Shown here piece by piece: positions 54,347-62,903 of a stretch of DNA of 64,000 nucleotides. The notes below the pieces were generated by a model. That model did no database searches. It was not told the DNA's origin and saw nothing but the letters and a program-made list of their open reading frames with translations. The position numbers and the translations under genes are program-made. Where the stretch lies: the NCBI GenBank assembly GCA_016712315.1, contig JADJRG010000013.1, forward strand, positions 2,268,001-2,332,000, read 5' to 3'. The DNA comes from Nannocystis sp. Lineage in GTDB: Bacteria > Myxococcota_A > Polyangia > Nannocystales > Nannocystaceae. Positions within the stretch are counted from its first letter, which is position 1. Each line of letters starts with the position of its first letter.

Positions 54347-55354
54347 GTGCGGCACTTCTTGACCACCCTCGACTACTCTCGCGCCGAGATCGAGGCGCTC
54401 CTGGCCGACGCGCGTCGGCTCAAGTCCGGACCCGCGGCGCCGACGCTGGCGGGCAAGTCGATCGCGCTGCTGTTCTTCAACCCGTCGCTGCGCACTCGGA
54501 CGAGCTTCGAGCTGGGCATGCACCAGCTCGGCGGCAAGGCGATCGTGCTGGAGCCGGGTAAGGGCGCCTGGCCGATCGAGTTCGACGACGGGGCGATCAT
54601 GGACGGCGAGCCGGAGGAGCACGTCCGCGAGGTCGCGCAGGTGCTCTCGCGCTACGTCGACGCGATCGCGGTGCGGGCGTTCCCGAAGTTTAAGCGCTGG
54701 GAGGAGGACCGCGAGGACAAGGTGATCAACGCGTTCGCTCGCTACGCGACGGTGCCGGTGATCAACATGGAGACGATCACGCACCCGTGCCAAGAGCTGG
54801 CGCTGGCGCTGACGCTGCAGGAGAAGCTCGGCGGCACCGACGGCAAGAAGATGCTGGTGACGTGGACGTACCACCCGCGGCCGCTGAACACGGCGGTCGC
54901 TAACTCGGCGCTGATCATCGCGGCGAAGATGGGGATGGACGTGACGCTGCTGTGCCCGAGCGAGGCGTACACGCTCGATCCGCGCTACATGAGCGCGGCG
55001 GCGGAGATGACGGCGGCGCAGGGGCGGACGTTGACGATCAGCCACGACATCGACGAGGCCTACGCCGGCGCGGATATCGTCTACGCGAAGAGCTGGGGGG
55101 CCCTGCCGTTCTTCGGGCGCTGGGAGGAGGAGCGGCCGCTGCGCGAGGCGAGCCGCCATTTCATGGTCGACGCGGAGAAGATGGCGAAGACGCCGGGCGC
55201 GCTCTTCAGCCACTGCCTGCCGGTGCGCCGCAACGTGAAGGTGACGGACGAGGTGCTGGACTCGCCGCGGGCGATCCACGTCGACGAGGCCGAGAACCGG
55301 ATCCACGTGCAGAAGGCGCTGATGGACGCGCTGCTGCGCGGGCGGCTCGGCTGA
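54347..55354 (+). CDS. argF': N-acetylornithine carbamoyltransferase (AOTCase, argF')
   Basis: Transfers carbamoyl from carbamoyl phosphate to N-acetyl-L-ornithine, giving N-acetylcitrulline. The 335-residue protein follows the Xanthomonas enzyme closely: FFNPSLRTRTSFELG (phosphate loop), GAWPIEF, HPCQ, YAKSWGALPFFGRWE and FSHCLPVRRNVK. In Xanthomonas AOTCase a Glu in the TEEH segment selects acetylornithine over succinylornithine, for which Bacteroides has Pro. Here the segment is PEEH with Glu90 at that position. Lys298 matches the carboxylated lysine reported for the Xanthomonas enzyme. GTG start with no clear strong ribosome site. First gene of the six-gene arginine cluster. Confidence 0.9.
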   Translation: MRHFLTTLDYSRAEIEALLADARRLKSGPAAPTLAGKSIALLFFNPSLRTRTSFELGMHQLGGKAIVLEPGKGAWPIEFDDGAIMDGEPEEHVREVAQVLSRYVDAIAVRAFPKFKRWEEDREDKVINAFARYATVPVINMETITHPCQELALALTLQEKLGGTDGKKMLVTWTYHPRPLNTAVANSALIIAAKMGMDVTLLCPSEAYTLDPRYMSAAAEMTAAQGRTLTISHDIDEAYAGADIVYAKSWGALPFFGRWEEERPLREASRHFMVDAEKMAKTPGALFSHCLPVRRNVKVTDEVLDSPRAIHVDEAENRIHVQKALMDALLRGRLG

Positions 55355-55406
55355 CCGCCGAGCGGTCGTTGGTGCTGCAACAAAGACGGAAAGAACGGGA
55401 GTCGCC

Positions 55407-56642
55407 TTGAGCTCGATACCTACCTCTGACCTCGTCGTGCTGGCCTTCTCAGGCGGCCTCGACACCTCGTTCTGCGTGCCGTACCTGCGTGAGCGCGGCC
55501 TCAAGGTGATCACGCTCTTCGTCGACACCGGCGGGGTGGACGCGGAGGAGCGCCGCTACATCGAGGAGCGGGCGCGGGCGCTCGGGGCCGTCGAGCACGT
55601 GACGGAGGACGGCGCGCAGGCGATCTGGGACGAGGTGGTGGTGCCGCTGGTGCAGGGCGGGCAGCTCTATCAGGACGTGTACCCGCTGCTGGTCTCGGAC
55701 CGGTACGTCATCGTCGAGCGGGCGCTGGCGCTGTGCGACGCGCGCGGCACCCGGGCGTTCGCGCACGGCTGCACGGGCATGGGCAACGATCAGGTGCGCT
55801 TCGACCAGACGGTGCGCTCGCTCGGGGAGTACGAGATCCTGGCGCCGATCCGCGAGATCCAGCGCGAGAACCCGGCGGTGCGCGCGTACGAGGCGGAGTA
55901 CCTGCGGGCGCGCGGCTTCGCGGTGCGGGCGAAGACGGCGCGTTATTCGATCAACCACAACCTGCTCGGGGTGACCGCCTCCGGGGCGGAGATCGACGAG
56001 TTCGAGGCGCCCGGCGATGAGACGTGGACGATCTGCGCGCACCCGTCGCGGTGGCCTCGGGCGCCGCTGCGGCTGACGATCGACTTCGAGCGCGGCGTGG
56101 CGGTGGGGATCGACGGGGCGCGGATGGCAGGGCCGGCGCTGCTGCGCCAGCTCAACGAGGCGCTGGGGGCGTATGGGGTGGGGCGCGGGATCTACACGGG
56201 AGACACGACGATCGGCCTCAAGGGGCGGATCGTGTTCGAGTGCCCGGGCCTGACGGGGCTGCTGACGGCCCACCGCGCGCTCGAGGAGGCGATCCTGTCG
56301 GCGCCGCAGAACAGCTTCAAGCCGCAGGTCGCGAAGAAGTGGGTGGAGCTGGTGTACCGCGGGTTCTTCTTTGAGCCGCTCAAGGACGACCTCGAGGCGT
56401 TCATCCGCTCGAGCCAGGAGGCGGTGAGCGGCTCGGTGACGCTAGAGACCCACGGCGGCGCGCTGCTGCCGGTCGCGATCCGCTCCGAACATATCCTGCG
56501 CAGCAAGGGGGCCGTGTACGCGCAGTCGGCGGACTGGGGCGCGGTGGAGGCGGAGGGGTTTATTAAGTTATTCGGCATGAGCTCGACGCTGTCGGCGCGG
56601 GTGAACCCGCGCCGGCGCTCGTCGGGGCAGGTGCCGCGGTGA
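55407..56642 (+). CDS. argG: Argininosuccinate synthase
   Basis: Joins citrulline and aspartate using ATP. The 411-residue protein has the ATP-pyrophosphatase P-loop AFSGGLDTS, the segment AHGCTGMGNDQVRF, KTARYSINHNLLG and the TIGLKGRI substrate loop. The start is TTG at 55407, with GGGAG six bases upstream; the next possible starts lie inside the conserved P-loop. It lies 52 bases after argF' and overlaps the deacetylase gene start (GTGA). The sequence is the short proteobacterial-type form. Confidence 0.95.
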   Translation: MSSIPTSDLVVLAFSGGLDTSFCVPYLRERGLKVITLFVDTGGVDAEERRYIEERARALGAVEHVTEDGAQAIWDEVVVPLVQGGQLYQDVYPLLVSDRYVIVERALALCDARGTRAFAHGCTGMGNDQVRFDQTVRSLGEYEILAPIREIQRENPAVRAYEAEYLRARGFAVRAKTARYSINHNLLGVTASGAEIDEFEAPGDETWTICAHPSRWPRAPLRLTIDFERGVAVGIDGARMAGPALLRQLNEALGAYGVGRGIYTGDTTIGLKGRIVFECPGLTGLLTAHRALEEAILSAPQNSFKPQVAKKWVELVYRGFFFEPLKDDLEAFIRSSQEAVSGSVTLETHGGALLPVAIRSEHILRSKGAVYAQSADWGAVEAEGFIKLFGMSSTLSARVNPRRRSSGQVPR

Positions 56643-57773
56643 CAGAGGCGCTGCTGGCGGCGACGCTGGAGCACCTGGGGCGGCTGGTGGCGTTTGACAC
56701 GCGCAACCCGCCGCGGGCGATCGATGAGGGCGGGATCTTCGGGTACCTGGGCGAGCGGCTGCGGACGTGCGGGTTTGTGTGTGAGGTGCGCTCGCTGGGC
56801 GACGGGTGCGTGTCCTTGTTGGCGACGCGGGGGGACCCGAAGTTGCTGCTGAATGTGCACGTGGACACAGTGCCGGCGGACCCGGGGTGGACAAGGGGAT
56901 CCGCTGGCGCTGCGGGTCGAGGATGATCGGGCGATCGGGCTGGGCGCGTGCGATATCAAGGGGGCGGCGGCGGCGCTGCTGGCGGCGGCGGCGGTGACGG
57001 ATGGGCCGGGCGCGCTGCTGTTCTCGTCGGACGAGGAGGCGGGGCAGAGCCGCTGTATCCGCGATTTTTTGGGGCGACGGCGCTTCGCGGAGGTGCTGGT
57101 GGCGGAGCCGACGCGCTGCGAGGCGATCGCGGAGCACCGCGGGATCGCGAGCGCGACGGCGACTTTTTCGGGGATCGGCGGGCACGCGTCGGCGGCGCGG
57201 GCGCTCTCAGACTCGGCTGTGCACGCGGCGGTGCGCTGGGCGAGCGCGGCGCTGGCGGCGGCGAGCGACTCTGAGCATGGCTCAGAGGACATGTCTGATC
57301 GCGCGAGCGCGGGGCGGCTCCGCGGGCTGCGCCTGAACTTGGGGCGGATCGAGGGCGGGCAGAAGCCGAACATGATCGCGGCGGAGGCGATGATCCGCTT
57401 CGGGGTGCGGCCGCCGCCGGATCTGCCGCCAGCGCAGGCGTTGGCGCGCCTGGCGGCGCTGGCGGCGGAGCCGTCGCGGGCGACGTTCACGCCGGGCTTC
57501 CTGGCGCCGCCGCTGCCGGCGCGCCCGCCGGGGTCGTTGGCGGCGGCGCGCGCGGCGGCGGCGGCGCTGGCGGGGCGGCTGGGGCTGACGATGGGGGCGC
57601 CGGTCGACTTCTGGACCGAGGCGGCGCTGTTCTCCGAGGCCGGCGCGAACGTGCTGGTCTATGGGCCAGGTGACATCGCCCAGGCGCACACGGCGGGCGA
57701 GCACGTCGCGCTCGCCGAGCTGGCCCGCGCCGCCGCGACCTACGGCCGCCTGCTCGGCGGGGCGCCCCTGTGA
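56639..57773 (+). CDS. argE': N-acetylcitrulline deacetylase (argE', M20 family), interrupted by a frameshift
   Basis: Removes acetyl from N-acetylcitrulline, releasing citrulline. Frame 1 from the GTG at 56639 runs to a stop at about 56924 and holds the first metal His in LLLNVHVDTVPADPGW. Frame 2 holds the rest to 57773: GLGACDIKG (bridging Asp), SSDEEAGQS (catalytic Glu), AEHRGIASATATF, and the last metal His in QAHTAGEHV. Deleting one G from the GGGG at 56895-56898 joins them as WTRDPLALRVEDD, a motif found in M20 enzymes, and gives about 377 residues. Every catalytic motif is intact, so the gene looks functional apart from this base. A sequencing error or a recoding site is more likely than a dead gene, since the pathway needs the enzyme. 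Confidence 0.82.
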
Positions 57774-57797
57774 GAGAGAGTTTGCGAGAGAAGGACT

Positions 57798-59120
57798 ATG
57801 GCGACGACTCGTGAGCTGATCGTCAAGCTGCTGCGGAGCCTCGGCGGTCGTAAGGAGGTCGAGCTCTACCTCAAACAATTCGCGAGCGTCGATCAGCGGC
57901 GCTTCGCGGTGATTAAGGTCGGCGGGGGGCTGCTGGCGGAGGATCTCGAGGGGCTGAGCTCGTCGTTGATGTTCTTGCAGCAGGTGGGGCTGACGCCGGT
58001 GGTGATCCACGGGGCTGGGCCGCAGCTCGCGGCGGCCTTCGCGGAGGCGGGGATCGACGGCGACCGTTGGGAGGATCGGACCTCGCCGCGGGCGCTCGAG
58101 CTGGTGCGCCGGGTGTTTCGCCAGGAGAACCTGCGGCTGGTCGACAGCCTCGAGGAGATGGGGGCGCGCGGGCGGCCGATCGTCGGCGGGGTGTTCGAGG
58201 CGGAGCTCGACGCGGACGCGCCGCGCGAGCAGTGGGTGCGGATCACCCAGATCCACGCGGCGGCGGTGGAGTCGAGCATCCGCGCGGGGGCGATGCCGAT
58301 CCTCGCGAGCATCGGCGAGACCGCGGGCGGGCAGCTCCTCGACCTCGGCCCAGACGCGGCGACGTTGGCGTTGGCGCGGGCGCTGGAGCCGTACAAGATC
58401 GTGCTGCTGCGGGCCGCCGGGGGGCTGCGCGACGACTTCGGCGAGCGGATCTCCTCGATTAACCTGGCGGAGGACTATGAGCCGCTGCTGGCGGAGCCGT
58501 GGGTTTCGCCGGCGCTCCGGCACAAGCTCGAGCTGATCCACGCGCTGCTGAGCGAGCTGCCGCGCTCGTCGTCGGTGTCGATCACGTCGCCCGACCTGCT
58601 GGCGCGCGAGCTGTTCACGCACAAGGGCTCAGGCACGCTGATCCGCGTGGGTGAGCGGGTGCGCTGCCACCACTCGCTGGAGACGGTGGACCTGCCGCGC
58701 TTGGCCGAGCTGCTGCGGGCGTCGTTCGGGCGGCCGCCGGTGCTCGACTATTTTGAGAAAAAACCGATCTGGCGGATCTACCTCGCGGACTCGTACCGGG
58801 CGGCGGCGATCCTGACGGAGGAGGGGCCGATCCCGTACTTGGACAAATTCGCGACCACCGGCGACGCGCAGGGCGAGGGGATCGGCGGGTCGCTGTGGCA
58901 GCGGCTCGGTCGCGAGGTGCCCAGGCTGTACTGGCGGGCGCGCGTGGATAACCCGATCAACGCGTGGTACTTCCAGCGGGCGGACGGCTCGTATACGCGC
59001 GGCGAGTGGACGGTGTTCTGGCTCGGGATCACGGACTTCAAGACGATCGAGGAGTGCGTCGAGCGGGCCCTCGCGGCGCCAGCGACGCTCAAGGCCCACG
59101 CGATCGGACCTGTCCCATGA
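57798..59120 (+). CDS. argB: Bifunctional N-acetylglutamate synthase/kinase
   Basis: Forms N-acetylglutamate and phosphorylates it. Residues 1-290 are the amino-acid kinase domain (FAVIKVGGGLL, VVIHGAGPQL, PILASIGETAGGQLLDLGPD). The C-terminal part to 440 is a GNAT-like acetyltransferase (YLDKFATTGDAQGEGIGGSL, WRARVDNPINAWYFQRADG, YTRGEWTVFWLGITDF). This fused form is typical of Xanthomonas-type arginine pathways. Start ATG at 57798 with AAGGA five bases upstream. It overlaps argC (ATGA). The frame is complete and no motif is missing. Confidence 0.93.
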   Translation: MATTRELIVKLLRSLGGRKEVELYLKQFASVDQRRFAVIKVGGGLLAEDLEGLSSSLMFLQQVGLTPVVIHGAGPQLAAAFAEAGIDGDRWEDRTSPRALELVRRVFRQENLRLVDSLEEMGARGRPIVGGVFEAELDADAPREQWVRITQIHAAAVESSIRAGAMPILASIGETAGGQLLDLGPDAATLALARALEPYKIVLLRAAGGLRDDFGERISSINLAEDYEPLLAEPWVSPALRHKLELIHALLSELPRSSSVSITSPDLLARELFTHKGSGTLIRVGERVRCHHSLETVDLPRLAELLRASFGRPPVLDYFEKKPIWRIYLADSYRAAAILTEEGPIPYLDKFATTGDAQGEGIGGSLWQRLGREVPRLYWRARVDNPINAWYFQRADGSYTRGEWTVFWLGITDFKTIEECVERALAAPATLKAHAIGPVP

Positions 59121-60103
59121 GCCACTTCTCTCAAAGACCAAAGGACGTGCGGACGGTCGGGCTGGTGGGGGCGCGCGGCTACGCGGGCGGCGAGCTGGTG
59201 GCGCTGCTGGCTCGCCACCCGCGGCTGCGGCTGACGCGGGCGGCTTCACGACAAGGGGTGGGCGGGCCGCTCGCGGCGACGCTCGCGGCGGCGCCCGCCG
59301 ATGTTTTTCTGGAGGAGATGACGCCGGAGCGGGTCGCGGCGTGGCCAGTCGACGCGCTGGTGCTGGCGCTGCCGAACGATCTGGCGGCGCCGTTTGTGGC
59401 GGCGGTCGACGCGCTCGGAGGGGCGGGGCCGGTGATCGTCGATCTGTCGGCGGACTACCGCTTCACGCCAGGGTGGGCGTACGGGCTGCCAGAGCGCGGC
59501 CGGGCGGGGATCGTCGGGGCGCGGCGGATCGCGAACCCGGGCTGCTATGCGACGGGGATCCAGCTCGGGATCGGGCCCGCGCTGGAGCTGCTCGCGGGCC
59601 CGCCGCACGCGTTCGGGGTGTCGGGGTACAGCGGGGCAGGGACGACGCCTTCGCCGCGCAACGACCCGGCGCGGCTGCGCGACAGCTTGATCCCGTACGC
59701 GTTGACGGGGCACCTGCACGAGCGCGAGGCGTCGCATCACTTGGGGCGCGAGGTGCACTTCACGCCGCACGTGGCGCCGTTCTTCCGCGGGATCTCGTTG
59801 ACGTTGGCGCTGCCGCTGCGGGGGTCGATCGCGGCGGAGGCGCTGCGTGAGCGGTACGCGGCGGCCTACGCGGGGGAGCCGCTGATCACGGTGACCGCGG
59901 AGGTCCCCGAGGTGAGGGCGGCCGCGGGCCAGCACGGCGTGACGATCGGCGGCTTCGCGGTCGGTGAGGCGCACGCGGTGGTGATCGTGACGCTCGACAA
60001 CCTGCTCAAAGGGGCAGCGACGCAGGCGCTGCAGAACCTCAACCTCGCGCTCGGAGCGGCGGAGATGCTCGGGATCGTCGATGACCAAACCACTGTGGGA
60101 TAA
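59117..60103 (+). CDS. argC: N-acetyl-gamma-glutamyl-phosphate reductase
   Basis: NADPH-dependent reduction of acetylglutamyl phosphate to the semialdehyde. The ATG at 59117 overlaps the argB stop. The 328-residue protein has the Rossmann start (TVGLVGARGYAGGELVALLA), the catalytic Cys in NPGCYATGIQLG and the segment GVSGYSGAGTTPS. Length is normal. The final part overlaps argH by 23 bases. The junction with argB contains a near-copy of the interspersed palindrome on the minus strand. Confidence 0.95.
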   Translation: MSHFSQRPKDVRTVGLVGARGYAGGELVALLARHPRLRLTRAASRQGVGGPLAATLAAAPADVFLEEMTPERVAAWPVDALVLALPNDLAAPFVAAVDALGGAGPVIVDLSADYRFTPGWAYGLPERGRAGIVGARRIANPGCYATGIQLGIGPALELLAGPPHAFGVSGYSGAGTTPSPRNDPARLRDSLIPYALTGHLHEREASHHLGREVHFTPHVAPFFRGISLTLALPLRGSIAAEALRERYAAAYAGEPLITVTAEVPEVRAAAGQHGVTIGGFAVGEAHAVVIVTLDNLLKGAATQALQNLNLALGAAEMLGIVDDQTTVG

Positions 60104-61400
60104 AGGCGGCGGCGCGCTCGACGCGGCGGCGCAGCGCTTCTGCGCGGGCGACGACGTGACGCTCGATCGCGCGCTCTTTCTCTACGACGTGCGCGCCTCA
60201 AAGGCGCACGTGGCCGGGCTCGCGCGGATCGGGGTGATCTCGAGCGAAGAGGCGACGGCCCTGCGCGGCGGCCTCGACGAGGTCGCGACGGAGTTCTTGA
60301 CGGGGGCGTTCGTGCTCGACGAGCGCTTCGAGGACGGACACTCGGCGATCGAGCACCTGCTGGGCGAACGGCTCGGGGACATCGGCCGCAAGGTGCACAC
60401 GGGGCGCTCGCGCAACGACCAGGTGCTGGTGGCGGCGCGCCTGCACCTCAAGGACGCGCTGGTGGACCTTGAGGCGCGCTGCCTGGCGGCGGCGGGGTCT
60501 TGTTTGGCCCGCGCGGCGGCGACGGCTGAGGTGGCGATGCCGGGCTATACGCACCTGCAGCGGGCCGTGCCGTCGTCGCTGGGGGCGCTCTTCGCGGGGC
60601 ACGCGGAGGCGCTGCTGGACGACGCGGAGACCGCGGCCGCGGCGCGCGCGCGGATCGACGCGTCGCCGCTGGGCACGGCGGCGGGGTATGGGGTGAACCT
60701 GCCGCTGGATCGCGACGGCGTGGCGCGCGAGCTGGGCTTCGATCGGGCGCAGGTCTCGCCGATCTACGCGCAGAACAGCCGCGGCAAGCTGGAGCTGCTG
60801 GCGGTGCAGGCGCTGCACCAGGCGCTGCTGTCGGTGCGGCGGCTCGCGTGGGATCTGTCGCTGTTCACCACCGCGGAGTTCGGCTTCATCCTGCTGCCGG
60901 ACGCGTACACGACGGGGTCGTCGATCATGCCGCAGAAGCGCAACCCGGACGTGGTGGAGCTGCTGCGGGCGCTGCCCGCGGCGGCCGAGGGGGCGATGGC
61001 CGAGCTGAGCGGGCTGCTGTCGCTGCCGAGCGGCTACCACCGCGACCTGCAGGCGAGCAAGGCGCCGGCGATCCGCGCGTTCGCCCGCGGTCTGGAGGGT
61101 CTGGCGCTTGTACCTGACCTTGTGGCCAGGTTGTACTTCGACGAGGCGCGGATGCTAGCGGCGATCACGCCGGATCTTCACGCGACGGACCGGGCGATCG
61201 AGCTCGCGGGCGAGGGGGTGCCCTTCCGCGACGCGTACCGCCGCGCCGCGGCGGAGGCGGCGGACCCCGAGGGGCTGGCGGGGCGATCGGCGGCGGCGAG
61301 CCTGCGCGCGCGGGTGTCGCTCGGCGGGGCCGGTAACCTCGGCCTCGAGCGCCTGGAGGCGCGGGCGGCGGCGCTGCGCGCGGCGGCGGCGCGCGGCTGA
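60081..61400 (+). CDS. argH: Argininosuccinate lyase
   Basis: Splits argininosuccinate into arginine and fumarate. The 439-residue protein has the superfamily signature GSSIMPQKRNPD, plus HTGRSRNDQVL and MPGYTHLQRAVPSS. The catalytic His (YTHLQ) and Ser (GSSIMPQ) are present. The ATG at 60081 lies 23 bases inside argC. It is the last gene of the arginine unit. The SPFH lipoprotein gene starts 26 bases later, so the transcript may continue. Confidence 0.95.
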   Translation: MTKPLWDKGGGALDAAAQRFCAGDDVTLDRALFLYDVRASKAHVAGLARIGVISSEEATALRGGLDEVATEFLTGAFVLDERFEDGHSAIEHLLGERLGDIGRKVHTGRSRNDQVLVAARLHLKDALVDLEARCLAAAGSCLARAAATAEVAMPGYTHLQRAVPSSLGALFAGHAEALLDDAETAAAARARIDASPLGTAAGYGVNLPLDRDGVARELGFDRAQVSPIYAQNSRGKLELLAVQALHQALLSVRRLAWDLSLFTTAEFGFILLPDAYTTGSSIMPQKRNPDVVELLRALPAAAEGAMAELSGLLSLPSGYHRDLQASKAPAIRAFARGLEGLALVPDLVARLYFDEARMLAAITPDLHATDRAIELAGEGVPFRDAYRRAAAEAADPEGLAGRSAAASLRARVSLGGAGNLGLERLEARAAALRAAAARG

Positions 61401-61426
61401 GGCGAGGAGCCGTTACACTGGCGGTG

Positions 61427-62338
61427 ATGCCCATCGCGACCACGCGTCTGTATCCACGCGCCGCCGCCACGCGCGCGCTCACGCTCCTCATCGCCCTCAC
61501 GGCCTTGTCCGGCTGCGCCCGGGTCTTTCAGGACGAGGTCGGCGTGCGCCGCCGGTTCGGCGCGATCCAGGACCAGGTCTTGGAGCCAGGTCTGCGCTGG
61601 TACAACCCGTTCACCACGCGCCTCTTCAAGCTGAAGACGCGGACGGTGAACATCGAGATCGAGCCGGGGCTGCCGTCGAAGGAGGGGCTGACGGTGCGCT
61701 CGGAGATCTCGATCCTGTACCGGACGAAGGCCGAGTTCGCGCCGGCGATCATGCGCCAGACGGGGATGAACTACGAGACCGAGGTGATCCTGCCGGTCTT
61801 CCGCTCGGCCTCGGCGGACGTGTGCGCGCGCTTCGACGCGAAGGACATGCACAGCGCGTCGCGCCGGCAGATCGAGGAGGACATCCAAAAGAGGATGATG
61901 GAGGTGCTGGAGCCGCGCGGCTTCGTGATCGAGGCGGTGCTGCTGAAGAGCATCGCCCTGCCGGCGGGGCTGTCGAGCGCGATCGAGGACAAGCTGCAGG
62001 CGGAGCAGCTCGCGCAGCGGATGGAGTTCGAGCTTCAGCGCGAGAATTCGGAGGCGCAGCGGGTGGTGATCTCGGCGGAGGCGCGGCGAAAGACGCAGCT
62101 CATCGACGCGGAGGCGGCCCGTGACGCGCTGGTCGTGCAGGCAGAGGGTGATAAGGCGGCGGCGCTGATCCGGGCGGAGGGGACCGCGAACGCGAACGAG
62201 CTGATCAACCGGACGACCACGCCGAACGTGCTCAAGTTCCGGGCGCTCGAGGCGTACCGCGAGCTCGCGCGCTCGAGCAACGCGAAGGTGATCCTGACCG
62301 ACGGCAAGAGCGTCCCGCTGCTCAACCTGACGCCGTGA
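61427..62338 (+). CDS. SPFH/prohibitin-family lipoprotein
   Basis: SPFH proteins form membrane-associated rings or scaffolds. From the ATG at 61427 the product is 303 residues. The hydrophobic leader ends in LTALSGCAR, a lipobox, so the protein would be lipid-anchored rather than held by a membrane helix, which is unusual for the family. The band-7 core is clear: VRRRFGAIQDQVLEPGLRWY, IEIEPGLPSKEGLTVRSEIS, then a helical coiled-coil region rich in Glu, Ala and Gln (QRVVISAEARRKTQLIDAEA, LVVQAEGDKAAALIRAEGTA). GTG at 61424 is an alternative start. Confidence 0.87.
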   Translation: MPIATTRLYPRAAATRALTLLIALTALSGCARVFQDEVGVRRRFGAIQDQVLEPGLRWYNPFTTRLFKLKTRTVNIEIEPGLPSKEGLTVRSEISILYRTKAEFAPAIMRQTGMNYETEVILPVFRSASADVCARFDAKDMHSASRRQIEEDIQKRMMEVLEPRGFVIEAVLLKSIALPAGLSSAIEDKLQAEQLAQRMEFELQRENSEAQRVVISAEARRKTQLIDAEAARDALVVQAEGDKAAALIRAEGTANANELINRTTTPNVLKFRALEAYRELARSSNAKVILTDGKSVPLLNLTP

Positions 62339-62362
62339 GCGGTGTAGACTCGGCGCGCACGT

Positions 62363-62881
62363 ATGAGCGAGCGCGCCTTCATCCCGGTCAACGTCGCGGC
62401 ACTGACGATCTCGGACACGCGCACGCTCGCGGAGGATCGGTCGGGGCAGATCCTCGTCGATATGTTGAGCGCGGCCGGGCACAACGTCGCCGCTCGTGAG
62501 CTCGTGCGCGACGAGATCGAGGAGATCCGGGGGGCGCTGCGCCGCTGGATCGCGGACCCCTCGGTCGACGTGATCATCACGACGGGCGGGACCGGGGTGA
62601 CGCCGCGGGACGTGACGCCCGAGGCGCTCGCGCCGCTGGTGAGCAAGCCGATCCCAGGCTTCGGGGAGCTCTTTCGTTGGCTCTCGTTCGCGGAGATCGG
62701 GACGTCGACGATCCAGAGCCGCGCCGAGGCGGCGCTGTGCGACGGGACGTTTGTGTTCCTACTTCCTGGATCGCCTGGCGCGGTCCGTACGGCGCTCGAC
62801 AAGATCTTGCTGGCGCAGCTCGATCACCGCCATCGGCCCTGTAACTTCGTCGAGCTGCTGCCGCGGATCCGCGGCCGGTGA
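62363..62881 (+). CDS. moaB: Molybdenum cofactor biosynthesis protein MoaB
   Basis: Molybdopterin adenylyltransferase-like protein of the MogA/MoaB fold. The 172-residue product has VAALTISDTRT, the signature ITTGGTGVTPRDVTPEA, PGFGELFRWLSF and LLPGSPGAVRTALDKIL. Length fits MoaB. It starts 25 bases after the SPFH gene. No other molybdenum-cofactor gene lies in the window, so the rest of the pathway is elsewhere. MogA is an alternative name, because the two are similar. Confidence 0.93.
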   Translation: MSERAFIPVNVAALTISDTRTLAEDRSGQILVDMLSAAGHNVAARELVRDEIEEIRGALRRWIADPSVDVIITTGGTGVTPRDVTPEALAPLVSKPIPGFGELFRWLSFAEIGTSTIQSRAEAALCDGTFVFLLPGSPGAVRTALDKILLAQLDHRHRPCNFVELLPRIRGR

Positions 62882-62903
62882 GCCGCTGCGCGCGCCGGCT
62901 CGC

